Positions 47,011 to 56,065 are shown, counted from the stretch's first letter. The stretch: 64,000 bases of DNA from an uncultured Eubacteriales bacterium (GCA_900319695.1 ONPN01000013.1:50314-114313); one strand, 5' to 3'. Program-made: numbers and translations. Notes: a model not told the origin generated them from the sequence alone.

Positions 47011-48989
47011 AAAAGCTCGTTGTCGCCCAGAGCGCGGGCTTCTGCTTCGGGGTCAGCCGCTCGGTGGACATGGCGCAGAAGCTCCTCTCCGAGCACGGCG
47101 CCTGCGCAAGCCTCGGCGAACTCATCCACAACGAGGATGTGGTGAACGCCCTCAAGGAAAGGGGTATGCGCGTTGTGCAGAGCCCGACAGAGGTCAAAGC
47201 GGGCGAGCGGGTGCTGGTCCGCGCCCACGGCGTCGCCCCGTCAGTCTACGCGGAGCTTGAAAAAGCCGGGGCCGAGATTCACGACGCGACCTGCCCCAAG
47301 GTCAAGGCCATCCACAAAATCGTGGCCGCCGCGAAGGAGGAGGGGCGCTTCACCGTGGTCATCGGCATGCGCGCCCATCCGGAGGTTGTCGCCATCTGCG
47401 GCTGGTGCGGGGAACATGAGGTATTTGAAAACGCCGCAGAGCTTGAAAGTTGGCTTAAAACCAAGCCGAATCCTTGGGAAAAACCCATAACTGTGGTGGT
47501 GCAGACCACGCAGACCCACAGTAATTTTACCGAATGTTGCGAGTTACTAAAAAAAAGATGTACAAACGCAAAAATATCTGATACAATATGCCTTGCTACG
47601 TCCACGCGGCAGCAAGAGGCGGCTAAGATCGCTTCGGAGTGTGACGCAATGGTTGTCATCGGCGGAAAGCACAGCGCGAACAGCGTGCACCTGGCCCAGA
47701 TCTGTCAGGAGCACTGCGGAAGCGTTCAGTTCATTGAGAGAACGGAAGAACTCGATATGGACAGGCTCAAGGCCGCGGACACAGTGGGCCTCACTGCCGG
47801 CGCGTCAACCCCGGCGTGGATAATTAAGGAGGTAAGAAACAAAATGAGTGACGAAATCAAAGTGGAAGAATCCGCAGTTGAAAAGGAAAATGAGATGTCC
47901 TTCGACCAGATGCTGGAGGAGACTCTCAAAACAATATATAATGGAGATAAGGTGACCGGCCTTGTAGTTGCGATTACCGGCACCGAGATCAGCGTCGATC
48001 TCGGCACCAAGTATTCCGGCTTCATTCCGACGTCCGAGTTCACGGACGACGGCATCAAGGTCGAGGATGTCGTCAAGGTCGGCGACACCATCGAGGCCGT
48101 TGTCGTCCGCGTCAATGACGTGGAAGGCACCGTGATGCTGTCCAAGAAGCGCCTCGACGCCGCCAAGATGTGGAACGATATCGAGGACGCCGTTGAGAGC
48201 GGCGCCGTGCTCGAGGGCACTGTCACCGAGGAAAACAAGGGCGGCGTTGTCGTCAACGTCAAGGGCGTGCGCGTGTTCGTCCCCGCCTCCCAGACCGATC
48301 TGCCCCGCGAGGCTGAGCTTGCCCAGCTTCTCAAGAAGACCGTCCGCCTCAAGATCACCGAGGTCAACAAGGCCCGCAAGCGCGTCGTCGGCTCCATCCG
48401 CCGCGTCGCCCAGGCCGAGCGCCGTGAGCGCATCGAGACCATCTGGAACGAGATCGAGGTCGGCAAGAAGTACAAGGGCGTTGTCAAGTCCCTCACCAGC
48501 TACGGCGCTTTCGTCGACATCGGCGGCATCGACGGTATGGTTCATGTCTCCGAGCTGAGCTGGGGCCGCATCCACCAGCCCTCCGAGGTCGTCTCCGTCG
48601 GCGACGAGATCGAGGTCTACGTCATCTCCTTCGATAAGGAGAAGCGCAAGATCTCCCTCGGCTACAAGGATCCCAACGGCAACCCCTGGACCCAGTTTAC
48701 CAGCCGCTACCAGGTCGGCGACGTGGCCAACGTCAAGATCGTCAAGCTCATGCCCTTCGGCGCCTTTGCCGAGGTTCTGCCCGGTGTTGACGGCCTGATC
48801 CACATCTCCCAGATCGCCAACCGCCGCATCGGCAAGCCCGAGGACGTGCTGACCGTCGGCGACGAGGTCGAGGCCGCCGAGCCCGAGGAGGAGTACGATG
48901 ATGAGCCCGCCGCGCAGGAGGACGCCCTCGTCTATGAGGTCTCCGCCGACGGTGTCGCCACCGGCATCGCCCCCGAGGTTGAGGAGTAA
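47007..48989 (+). CDS. ispH: IspH-ribosomal protein S1 fusion (HMBPP reductase + S1 domains)
   Basis: A 660-residue bifunctional protein. Residues 1-278 are IspH, with iron-sulfur cysteines in GFCFGVSR, DATCPKV and DTICLAT, and the substrate-binding GELIHNEDV, RAHGV and RAHPEV. It makes IPP and DMAPP in the MEP pathway. From Met280 onward are S1 RNA-binding repeats: GDKVTGLVVAITGTEISVDL, GAVLEGTVTEENKGG, GKKYKGVVKSLTSYGAFVDI and GDVANVKIVKLMPFGAFAEV. The last repeat breaks off at VGDEVEA, running directly into an acidic tail. This fusion is known in clostridia. An internal promoter and ribosome binding site (47559-47834) should also give free S1. It follows cmk with a four-base overlap. Confidence 0.95.
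   Translation: MKKLVVAQSAGFCFGVSRSVDMAQKLLSEHGACASLGELIHNEDVVNALKERGMRVVQSPTEVKAGERVLVRAHGVAPSVYAELEKAGAEIHDATCPKVKAIHKIVAAAKEEGRFTVVIGMRAHPEVVAICGWCGEHEVFENAAELESWLKTKPNPWEKPITVVVQTTQTHSNFTECCELLKKRCTNAKISDTICLATSTRQQEAAKIASECDAMVVIGGKHSANSVHLAQICQEHCGSVQFIERTEELDMDRLKAADTVGLTAGASTPAWIIKEVRNKMSDEIKVEESAVEKENEMSFDQMLEETLKTIYNGDKVTGLVVAITGTEISVDLGTKYSGFIPTSEFTDDGIKVEDVVKVGDTIEAVVVRVNDVEGTVMLSKKRLDAAKMWNDIEDAVESGAVLEGTVTEENKGGVVVNVKGVRVFVPASQTDLPREAELAQLLKKTVRLKITEVNKARKRVVGSIRRVAQAERRERIETIWNEIEVGKKYKGVVKSLTSYGAFVDIGGIDGMVHVSELSWGRIHQPSEVVSVGDEIEVYVISFDKEKRKISLGYKDPNGNPWTQFTSRYQVGDVANVKIVKLMPFGAFAEVLPGVDGLIHISQIANRRIGKPEDVLTVGDEVEAAEPEEEYDDEPAAQEDALVYEVSADGVATGIAPEVEE
47559..47587 (+). promoter_or_regulatory. 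Internal promoter inside ispH for S1
   Basis: An extended -10 TGATACAAT (TACAAT at 47582-47587) has a 17-base spacer from TGTACA at 47559. It sits in an AT-rich patch (about 47440-47610) that departs from the GC-rich codon use of the rest of the gene, which suggests selection for the promoter. Confidence 0.6.
47826..47843 (+). promoter_or_regulatory. Internal ribosome binding site for free S1
   Basis: AAGGAGGTAA at 47826-47835 lies about eight bases before the in-frame ATG at 47844, giving a stand-alone 381-residue S1 protein from the same frame. It is one of the strongest Shine-Dalgarno matches in the window. Confidence 0.8.
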
Positions 48990-49002
48990 TTCCCGATTAT
49001 AC

Positions 49003-49037
49003 AAAAAGTGACTGCACCGCCCGGTGCAGTCATTTTT
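49003..49037 (+). terminator. Bidirectional terminator between ispH-rpsA and the hydrolase gene
   Basis: GACTGCACCG (49010-49019) and CGGTGCAGTC (49022-49031) form a stem flanked by AAAAA on the left and TTTTT on the right, serving both convergent genes. Confidence 0.9.
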
Positions 49038-49051
49038 CGTTACAGGGGAGT

Positions 49052-49984
49052 TTATCCGATTTTCGCGTTGAGCCAGTTGAGAATATCCCGGTACACCTGA
49101 TCCTTGTTGGTCTCATTGAGCATCTCATGCCGCCCGCCGGGGTAGAGGCGGATGGTCACGTCGTGGAGGCCCGCCTTGCAGAAGGCTTTGTAGGCGCGCG
49201 TGACGCCCTTGCCGTTTTCGCCCACGGGGTCTGCGTCGCCGGACATAAAGTAGATGGGCTTTTCCTTGTTCATGCGGTCGATATTCTTCTGATTCGTGAT
49301 GAACTTGATGCCGCCCATCATGTCGCGGAACAGGCCGTTTGTCGCGATGAAGCCGCAGAGGGGATCGGCGGCGTAGGCGTCCGGCACGGCGGGGTCGCGG
49401 CTGAGCCAGTCGTAGATCGTGCGGGGATTGTCGTAGCCCTTGTTGTAGGAGCCGAAGGCGATGTTGTTGAGCGTCGTGCCGACGGCGCGCGCGCCCTCCT
49501 TTTTGACAAAGAAGCTCGCCGCCGCATAGCCGCCCAGGACCATGGCCCGCGCCTGGTGGCCGGTGCCGCTGATGATCGCGGCGTCGTATTTGTCCGGGTG
49601 TTCAATCAGGTAGGTGCGGGTCAGAAAGCTGCCCATACTGTGGCCGAAGAAGACGTAGGGGACGTCGGGGTAAGTCTCCCGCATGAGATCGTGCAGCCTG
49701 TCCATGTCCCGCACGACATGCTCCCAGCCGTCCGTCTCCGCAAAAAAGCCCTGATCCTCCGGCTTTTCAATGGTCTTGCCGTGGCCGAGGTGGTCATCGC
49801 CTACCGCAGCAAAGCCGTTCTCGGCGAGAAAAGCCATGAAATCGCGGTAGCGGTCAATGTGCTCGGCAATGCCGTGGGCGATCTGGACGACGGCCCGGGG
49901 CTTCCCGTCGGGGGTGCATTTCAGAGCGCGTATCGTGTTGCAGCCGGTGCTGGACGGAAAATAGAAATCCTCAAAAACGGACAT
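49052..49984 (-). CDS. Alpha/beta hydrolase, monoacylglycerol-lipase type
   Basis: A 310-residue serine hydrolase of the Hydrolase_4 group. The nucleophile elbow is GHSMGSF near residue 113, the oxyanion region AHGIAEHIDRYRDF lies near 36, and the acid/histidine part reads MSGDADPVGENG and YPGGRHEMLNE. It should hydrolyse monoacylglycerols or lysophospholipids in the cytoplasm. AGGAGG precedes the ATG by about ten bases. It is on the opposite strand to its neighbours, and ackA lies upstream of it in the same orientation, separated by a hairpin. Confidence 0.9.
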   Translation of the reverse strand: MSVFEDFYFPSSTGCNTIRALKCTPDGKPRAVVQIAHGIAEHIDRYRDFMAFLAENGFAAVGDDHLGHGKTIEKPEDQGFFAETDGWEHVVRDMDRLHDLMRETYPDVPYVFFGHSMGSFLTRTYLIEHPDKYDAAIISGTGHQARAMVLGGYAAASFFVKKEGARAVGTTLNNIAFGSYNKGYDNPRTIYDWLSRDPAVPDAYAADPLCGFIATNGLFRDMMGGIKFITNQKNIDRMNKEKPIYFMSGDADPVGENGKGVTRAYKAFCKAGLHDVTIRLYPGGRHEMLNETNKDQVYRDILNWLNAKIG

Positions 49985-50013
49985 GTGTATACCTCCTGTG
50001 AGACTTTTTGCAG

Positions 50014-50044
50014 AAATGGCCGCACCGAAACGGTGCGGCCATTT
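50014..50044 (-). terminator. Hairpin after ackA
   Basis: AAATGGCCGCACCG (50014-50027) pairs with CGGTGCGGCCATTT (50031-50044), fourteen perfect pairs with a three-base loop. No long T run follows on the minus strand, so termination may be incomplete and the hydrolase gene could be reached. Confidence 0.65.
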
Positions 50045-50056
50045 GAAATGGAAAAA

Positions 50057-51253
50057 TCAGCCGACGATGGCCTTGGTGTCTCTGGCGATGACAAGCTCCT
50101 CGTTCGTGGGGATGACGAAAACCTTGACCTTGGAGTCGGGCGTGGAGATCATGATGTCCTCGCCGCGCTTGGCGTTCGCGGCCTCGTCGAGCTTGACGCC
50201 GAGGTAGCCGAAGTACTTGGCGATGGCGGCGCGGGTGTCCTTATCGTTCTCGCCGACGCCGGCGGTGAAGATGATGGCGTCCACGCCGTTCATGGCGGCG
50301 ACGTAGGAACCGGCGACCTTGGCCACCCAGTAGCTGAACATGTCGAGGGCGAGCTGGGCGCGGTCGTTGCCGTTCTCGGCGGCGGCGGACAGATCGCGGA
50401 AGTCGGAGGACACGCCGGACACGCCGAGCACGCCGGACTTCTTGTTGAGGATGTTCAGCATCTCATCAATGTTGAAGCCGTACTTGTTCATAATGAACTG
50501 GATGACGCCGGCGTCGAGATCGCCGCAGCGGGTGCCCATCGGCAGTCCCACCAGAGGCGTGAAGCCCATGGAGGTGTCGACGCATTTGCCGCCGTCGATG
50601 GCGCAGATGGAGGAGCCGTTGCCCATGTGGCAGGAGACCAGCTTGAGCTCTTCAATGGGCTTGCCCATAAGCTCCGCGCAGCGGCCGGAGACGTAGCGGT
50701 GAGAGGTGCCGTGGAAGCCGTAGCGGCGGATGCCGTCATTCTTGTAGTACTCATAGGGGACGGCGTACATATAGGCTTTGCCGGGCATGGTCTGGTGGAA
50801 GGCGGTATCGAACACGGCGACCATAGGCACGTCGCCCATGACGTCGCGGCAGGCCTTGATGCCGGTGATGTTGGCGGGGTTGTGCAGAGGGGCGAAGGGG
50901 ATGCACTCTTCAATGGCGGCCATGACGGAGTCGTCGATCTTGACGGATTCCGCGAACTTCTCGCCGCCGTGAACCACGCGGTGGCCGACCGCGTCGATCT
51001 CCTTCATGGAGCCGACAACGCCGTACTCCGCGCTGGTGAGCTTGTCGATGACCGCGGCGATCGCCTCGGAGTGGGTGGGCATGGGCACGTCCTCATTGAA
51101 GACGGGCTTGCCGCCGACCAGAGGGCTGTGTTTGAGGTGGCCGTCGATGCCGATTCTCTCGCAGAGGCCCTTGGCCATGACCTGTTCGGTCTCCATATCG
51201 ATGAGCTGGTACTTGAGCGAGGAGCTGCCGGCGTTGATGACAAGAATTTTCAT
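50057..51253 (-). CDS. ackA: Acetate kinase
   Basis: A 398-residue acetate kinase. The N-terminus [20 protein letters not shown] is the standard phosphate-binding start; further motifs are [57 protein letters not shown] and [14 protein letters not shown]. It interconverts acetyl-phosphate and ADP with acetate and ATP, the usual energy-yielding end of clostridial fermentation. pta is not adjacent. AAAGGGAAG precedes the ATG by about seven bases. It is divergent from tmcAL, which uses acetate. Confidence 0.98.
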   Translation of the reverse strand: MKILVINAGSSSLKYQLIDMETEQVMAKGLCERIGIDGHLKHSPLVGGKPVFNEDVPMPTHSEAIAAVIDKLTSAEYGVVGSMKEIDAVGHRVVHGGEKFAESVKIDDSVMAAIEECIPFAPLHNPANITGIKACRDVMGDVPMVAVFDTAFHQTMPGKAYMYAVPYEYYKNDGIRRYGFHGTSHRYVSGRCAELMGKPIEELKLVSCHMGNGSSICAIDGGKCVDTSMGFTPLVGLPMGTRCGDLDAGVIQFIMNKYGFNIDEMLNILNKKSGVLGVSGVSSDFRDLSAAAENGNDRAQLALDMFSYWVAKVAGSYVAAMNGVDAIIFTAGVGENDKDTRAAIAKYFGYLGVKLDEAANAKRGEDIMISTPDSKVKVFVIPTNEELVIARDTKAIVG

Positions 51254-51363
51254 ATTTTCTTCCCTTTCTATTGTAATTGTCGCGCTTGGTGACTAAAATA
51301 ATGCTCATCCCTATTTTAATACAAATATGGGAAAAAGCAAGATGTTTTTAAGGAGGGACGGCG

Positions 51364-52566
51364 TTGCGCGCGGTCGGGATCGTCTGTGAATACAACCCCT
51401 TCCATAAGGGCCATCTCTATCAAATCGAGGCGCTTCGGCAAAGCGTCGGGGAGGACGCCGCCGTGGTCTGTGCCATGTCCGGCGACTTCGTGCAGCGCGG
51501 CGAGGCGGCGGTGTTCGACAAGTTTACCCGCGCCGAGGCCGCCTGCAGATGCGGAGCCGATCTGGTGGTCGAGCTGCCGCTGCCGTGGTGTTTAAGCTCG
51601 GCCGAGGGCTTTGCGAGAGGGGCGGTCGGCCTGCTCGGCGCGATGGGCTGTGAAGCCCTCTGCTTCGGCAGCGAATCGGGGGAACTGGAAGGGCTGGAAC
51701 AACTCGCGGAGCTGCTGCTTGCCCCCGCGTTCAACGAGAGCGTCAGGGCGCGGCTTGCGCGGGAGCCGAATCTGTCCTACGCCGCGGCGCGTCAGCTCGA
51801 GGCGGAGACAGAGATCGGAGACGCGGCAAATCTGCTGGAATGGCCAAACGACATCCTCGCGGTCGAATACCTCAAGGCCGTCCGGACGCTGGGCCTGTCC
51901 ATGCGCCCGCTGCCCGTTCTGCGGAAGGGGAGCGGACACGACCGGGACGCCGCCCAGGGCGAGATGCGCTCAGCCTCGGAGATCCGGCGGCGCATGGCGG
52001 CGGGCGCGTCCGTTGAGGACGACATCCCGGCGGCGGCTTACGCCGTGTATGCGCGCGAGCTTGGGAAGGGGAGGGCGGTCTTAAAAACGGCGGCCCTTGA
52101 GACGGCCATGCTGTCCCGCCTGCTGCTTCTAAGCGCGGAGGACTTCGCTTCCCTGCCGGACGCCGCCGACGGGCTCGGAAACCGGCTGTACCGCGCGGTA
52201 CGGGAAAACGGGGGCCTGGACGCGATCCTCACGGCGGCCAAGACCAGGCGCTACGCTCTCGCGCGCATCCGCCGCCTCTGCCTCTGCGCCTGCCTCGGTG
52301 TGAGAGAGGGCATGGCCGTCGGGTTCCCGCCCTATGCCCGCGTGCTGGCGGCGGACGGGAAGGGCCGGGCGTATCTGCGGCAGCGCAGCGGGGAAGGGGA
52401 GATCCCCCTTGTGACCAGGCCGGCCGCCGTGCGTGCGCTCGCCGCGGACAGCGCGGCGCTCTTCGAGCTGGGGGCGCGCGCTCACGACTTTTACACCCTT
52501 GGCTTTGAGAACAGAGGCGGCATATCACCGGACGAGGATTGGCGCACGGGGCCGAGCATTGTCTAA
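51364..52566 (+). CDS. tmcAL: tRNA(Met) cytidine acetate ligase (YlbM family)
   Basis: A 400-residue nucleotidyltransferase-like protein. The N-terminus RAVGIVCEYNPFHKGHLYQI contains the NxFHxGH adenylation site; AMSGDFVQRGEAAVFDKFTR, GADLVVELPLPW and ALCFGSESG follow, and LEWPNDILAVEYLKA is family-typical. TmcAL activates acetate with ATP and acetylates cytidine 34 of elongator tRNA-Met. The start is TTG, with AGGAGGGA seven bases upstream. It is divergent from ackA with a 110-base shared spacer, so acetate metabolism and acetate-dependent tRNA modification sit side by side. Confidence 0.92.
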   Translation: MRAVGIVCEYNPFHKGHLYQIEALRQSVGEDAAVVCAMSGDFVQRGEAAVFDKFTRAEAACRCGADLVVELPLPWCLSSAEGFARGAVGLLGAMGCEALCFGSESGELEGLEQLAELLLAPAFNESVRARLAREPNLSYAAARQLEAETEIGDAANLLEWPNDILAVEYLKAVRTLGLSMRPLPVLRKGSGHDRDAAQGEMRSASEIRRRMAAGASVEDDIPAAAYAVYARELGKGRAVLKTAALETAMLSRLLLLSAEDFASLPDAADGLGNRLYRAVRENGGLDAILTAAKTRRYALARIRRLCLCACLGVREGMAVGFPPYARVLAADGKGRAYLRQRSGEGEIPLVTRPAAVRALAADSAALFELGARAHDFYTLGFENRGGISPDEDWRTGPSIV

Positions 52567-52616
52567 AATGACGAAAGGAAAAGGAAAGCCCTTCAAAATT
52601 TTCAAAAAATACACAA

Positions 52617-52645
52617 TTGCAATTTAGCTTGGGAAAGTACATAAT
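52617..52645 (+). promoter_or_regulatory. Sigma-A promoter of the liv operon
   Basis: TTGCAA (52617-52622) and CATAAT (52640-52645) are spaced by 17 bases, in an AT-rich stretch after tmcAL. Confidence 0.7.
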
Positions 52646-52711
52646 AGGGCTATGCTGGATCAAGGACAACTGTCCTTGAAATACGGACGCAATAAAACAG
52701 GAGGAATCACC

Positions 52712-53866
52712 ATGAAAAAAGTTCTGTCTCTGGTATTGGTTCTGGCGATGATCGTCGCCCTCGGCGCGAGCGCCTATGCCGATAACCCGGTCGTCAAAAT
52801 CGGCGTGTTTGAGCCCCAGTCCGGCGACAACGGCGCGGGCGGCAAGCAGGAAGTCCTCGGCATGCAGTACGCAAACGCCCTGACCCCGACCGTTGAGATC
52901 GACGGCACCACCTACGATGTTGAGCTTGTCTACGCCGACAACGCCTCTTCCAACGACAAGGCCCCCACGGCCGCCCAGACCCTGATCTCCAGCGGCGTGT
53001 CCCTGGTTCTCGGCTCCTACGGCTCCGGCGTCTCCATCGCGGCGAGCGATACCTTTGACGCGGCCGGCGTGCCCGCCATCGGCGTCACCTGCACCAACCC
53101 CCAGGTCACCGCGGGCTGCGACGTGTACTTCCGCATCTGCTTCCTCGATCCCTTCCAGGGCACCGTTCTTGCAAACTTCGCCAAGAATGAGCTCGGCGCG
53201 ACCAAGGCCTACTGCCTGGCCAAGCAGGGCGACGACTACTCCGGCGGTCTGTGCAACTACTTCATCGACGCCTTCGGCAAGGACAACTGCGTGTATGAGC
53301 AGTTCCCGGAAGGCACCTCCGACTACTCCACCTACATCACCAACGCCCAGAATCAGGGCTGCGACGTGTTCTTCTCCCCTGTGTCCACCGAGGCTGCCGC
53401 TCAGATCATCGCCAAGGCTGACACCCAGGCCCTGGGCATGCCCATCCTGGCCGGCGACACCTGGGACTCCAACGTCATCCTCCAGGCCGCCAAGGGCACC
53501 AATGTCAAGATCTGCGTGACCACCTTCTACCAGGAGGGCGCTGACGCCGAGTTCGACAAGGGCATCAAGGAGTGGATCAACGCCAACCCGACCGCCCTGG
53601 CCAACAACGGCGGCAACGACGAGCTGGCTGCCGTCACCGTCATGGGCTTCGACGCCTACTATGTGGCCCTCGAGGCTCTCAAGGCCGCGGGCTCCGTCGA
53701 TCCCGCCGACGTGCTGGAGGTTCTGCCCTCCGTCACCTATGAGGGCGTGACCGGCGCGATCGCTTTCGACGAAATCGGCGACGCTCTGCGCGACAGCGCT
53801 TTCGTCAAGGCTTGCAACACCGAGAGCGGTGTTTGGGACTTCGTCGCGGTGGCCACCGTCGGCTGA
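52712..53866 (+). CDS. livK: Branched-chain amino-acid type ABC substrate-binding protein
   Basis: A 384-residue periplasmic-binding protein of the Peripla_BP_6/LivK class. The signal peptide MKKVLSLVLVLAMIVALGAS is followed by AYA-DNP, and mature sequence starts VVKIGVFEPQSGDNGAGGKQ. It has the Leu/Ile/Val receptor landmarks GLVLGSYGSGVSIAASDT-like (LVLGSYGSGVSIAASDTFD), TCTNPQVT and KQGDDYSGGL. Unusually for a Gram-positive receptor there is no lipobox cysteine, so it would be a secreted soluble protein or held by the transporter. The longer ORF from 52652 is rejected, since CAGGAGGA precedes the ATG at 52712. Ligand unknown; branched-chain amino acids or related amides. Confidence 0.88.
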   Translation: MKKVLSLVLVLAMIVALGASAYADNPVVKIGVFEPQSGDNGAGGKQEVLGMQYANALTPTVEIDGTTYDVELVYADNASSNDKAPTAAQTLISSGVSLVLGSYGSGVSIAASDTFDAAGVPAIGVTCTNPQVTAGCDVYFRICFLDPFQGTVLANFAKNELGATKAYCLAKQGDDYSGGLCNYFIDAFGKDNCVYEQFPEGTSDYSTYITNAQNQGCDVFFSPVSTEAAAQIIAKADTQALGMPILAGDTWDSNVILQAAKGTNVKICVTTFYQEGADAEFDKGIKEWINANPTALANNGGNDELAAVTVMGFDAYYVALEALKAAGSVDPADVLEVLPSVTYEGVTGAIAFDEIGDALRDSAFVKACNTESGVWDFVAVATVG

Positions 53867-53891
53867 GACCTGAAATAAGCTGAAAAATCCG

Positions 53892-53923
53892 TTGCTGGCG
53901 GGAGCCACAGCTCCCGCCAGCAA
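53892..53923 (+). repeat. Hairpin between livK and livH
   Basis: TTGCTGGCGGGAGC and GCTCCCGCCAGCAA form a perfect fourteen-pair stem with a short loop and no T run. It probably blocks 3' exonucleases and raises livK transcript level over the transporter genes. Confidence 0.75.
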
Positions 53924-53964
53924 TGTGCGTATTTTCGTAATTCCCTCAGGAAGGAAACCTGTCT

Positions 53965-54891
53965 ATGGATGCATTAAAAACAACGCTGCCCTATATCATC
54001 TCGGGCGTCTCCGTCGGCGGCCAGTACGCGCTGATCGCCATCGGCTACACCATGGTATACGGCATTCTGCGCCTGATCAACTTCGCCCACGGCGATGTGT
54101 TCATGGTGGCGGGCCTGATGATGGTGTATCTCGCGGCGTCCCTGCCGCTGTATCTCGCGATCCCGCTGGTGATTTTGCTGACGGTGGCGCTCGGCTTCAC
54201 GATCGAGCGCGTGGCCTATAAGCCGCTGCGCACCGCCCCGCGCATGTCCGTCATGATCTCGGCCATCGGCGTGAGCTATCTGCTCCAGAACCTGGCCCTG
54301 TATATCACCGGCGGCCTGAACAAGAACTATCCCGCGATCCCCTGGATCTCCGACCGCATCAGTATCTTCGGGATGGAGACCTCAAGGGTCACGGTCATCA
54401 CGCCGTTTCTGACCATCATCCTGGTGGTCGCGCTGGTGCAGCTCATCAACCACACCAAGATCGGCATGGCGATGCGCGCCGTGTCCCGTGATTTTGAGAC
54501 CTCTCAGCTCATGGGCATCCAGATCAACCGCGTCATCTCCGCCACCTTCATCATCGGCACCTTCCTCGCCGCGGTGGGCTCCATCCTCTTCTTCACAAAC
54601 TACCCCGGCGTCGTACCGACCTCGGGCGCCATGCCCGGTCTGAAGGCCTTCGTCGCGGCGGTGTTCGGCGGCATCGGCTCCATCCCCGGCGCGGTGATCG
54701 GCGCTTTCATCATCGGTATCGCCGAGAGCGTCATCAAGGGCCTCGACACCATCCTGATCGTAAACGGCGTGATCGACGAGCAGATCGGCCTTGCCACCTT
54801 CTCGGACGCCTTCACCTTCGTGCTGCTGATTATCATTCTGGTCTTCAAGCCGACCGGCCTCTTCGGCGAGAAGAGCACCGACAAGGTCTGA
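53965..54891 (+). CDS. livH: ABC transporter permease LivH type
   Basis: A 308-residue membrane permease with about eight hydrophobic segments. It starts LPYIISGVSVGGQYALIAIG and TMVYGILRLINFAHGDVFMV, the LivH signature, and the coupling loop AMRAVSRDFETSQLMGIQIN lies near residue 175. The C-terminal GLKAFVAAVFGGIGSIPGAV is typical. With LivM it forms the translocation path. AGGAAGG lies upstream of the ATG. It follows the post-livK hairpin and precedes livM by 13 bases. Confidence 0.93.
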   Translation: MDALKTTLPYIISGVSVGGQYALIAIGYTMVYGILRLINFAHGDVFMVAGLMMVYLAASLPLYLAIPLVILLTVALGFTIERVAYKPLRTAPRMSVMISAIGVSYLLQNLALYITGGLNKNYPAIPWISDRISIFGMETSRVTVITPFLTIILVVALVQLINHTKIGMAMRAVSRDFETSQLMGIQINRVISATFIIGTFLAAVGSILFFTNYPGVVPTSGAMPGLKAFVAAVFGGIGSIPGAVIGAFIIGIAESVIKGLDTILIVNGVIDEQIGLATFSDAFTFVLLIIILVFKPTGLFGEKSTDKV

Positions 54892-54904
54892 GAGGAGGGG
54901 GAAC

Positions 54905-56065
54905 ATGATCGAAACCAAGAACAAAAAAGGCGCGTGGATCGCCTTTATCGGCGTCTTTCTCTTCCTCGCCCTGATCTTCGCCCTCGACCAGCTCATCAAA
55001 CCGACGGACAAGCTCGGCATGCTGCTGATTGTTTTGCAGAAGGGCTCCGTCTACGCCCTCGCTGCCGTGTCCATGAACCTGTTAAACGGCTATACGGGAC
55101 TTTTCTCCCTGGGCCACGCGGGCTTCATGCTGCTCGGCGCGTACACCTACGCCATCTTCACCATCCCCGACAAGTCCCGTGACGCGGTGTATCAGTACTT
55201 TGACGCGGCCATCCGCTTCTCCATTCCGGAGCAGCTTTCCAACCACATGGGCGGCTTCGGCACGGCGCTGGGCGTTTTCCTCGCGCTGGTGCTGGCGGGC
55301 CTCGTCGCGGCGCTGATGGCGTGGCTCATCGGCCTGCCCGTGCTGCGCCTCAAGTCTGACTATCTCGCCATCGCGACGCTCGGCTTTGCCGAGATCATCC
55401 GCGCGGTCTTCCAGTGGAGCAAGCTCGGCCCCATCACCAACGGCTCGAACCTGCTGAAAAACTTCGCCCGCGCGAGTAAGTTTAAACTCGAGATCGCCGG
55501 GACAAAGCTGAGCCTGTCAACCTTTGTGCCGGTATTGATCGCGACGGTGTGCATCATCCTCATCGTCCTGATCGTCAACTCCACCTACGGCCGCGCCTTC
55601 AAGGCCATCCGCGACGACGAGATCGCGGCGGAGGCCATGGGCATCAACCTCGCCAGGCACAAGATGATCTCCTTCGTGACCAGCTCCTTCTTCGCGGGCG
55701 TCGCGGGGGCGACGCTGGCGATGGTGCTGTCCATCGCGCAGGCGAACAACTTTAAGTCCGCCATGACCTATGAGATCCTGCTCATGGTCGTGCTCGGCGG
55801 CATCGGGTCCATCACCGGCTCGGTCATCGGGTCGCTGCTGTTCGTGGCGGCGTCCGAGTGGTGGCTCCGCGGTCTCGACTCCGGCAAGTTCCTCGGCATC
55901 GAGGCACCCAACATCTTCCGCAACGGCTTCAGGCTGGTCGTCTTCTCCGTCATCATCATGGTCGTGGTGCTCTTCTTCCGCAAGGGCATCATGGGCGAGA
56001 AGGAGCTGCCCGACCTGTTCCGCAGAAAGAAGAAGGAAGCCCCGGCAAAGGAGGGACAGGCATGA
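54905..56065 (+). CDS. livM: ABC transporter permease LivM type
   Basis: A 386-residue permease. The hallmarks are NGYTGLFSLGHAGFMLLGAY, GLPVLRLKSDYLAIATLGFAEI-type (start GLPVLRLKSDYLAIATLGF), AFKAIRDDEIAAEAMGIN and the YEILLMVVLGGIGSITGSV segment. About ten hydrophobic segments are seen, with a basic tail (RRKKKEAPAKEG). GAGAGGAGGG precedes the ATG. It overlaps livG by four bases (ATGA). Confidence 0.94.
   Translation: MIETKNKKGAWIAFIGVFLFLALIFALDQLIKPTDKLGMLLIVLQKGSVYALAAVSMNLLNGYTGLFSLGHAGFMLLGAYTYAIFTIPDKSRDAVYQYFDAAIRFSIPEQLSNHMGGFGTALGVFLALVLAGLVAALMAWLIGLPVLRLKSDYLAIATLGFAEIIRAVFQWSKLGPITNGSNLLKNFARASKFKLEIAGTKLSLSTFVPVLIATVCIILIVLIVNSTYGRAFKAIRDDEIAAEAMGINLARHKMISFVTSSFFAGVAGATLAMVLSIAQANNFKSAMTYEILLMVVLGGIGSITGSVIGSLLFVAASEWWLRGLDSGKFLGIEAPNIFRNGFRLVVFSVIIMVVVLFFRKGIMGEKELPDLFRRKKKEAPAKEGQA

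Noticed and set aside
49127-51292. 721-codon plus-strand open frame opposite the hydrolase and ackA
   Set aside because: Both minus-strand genes have full families, starts and terminators; the plus frame has none.
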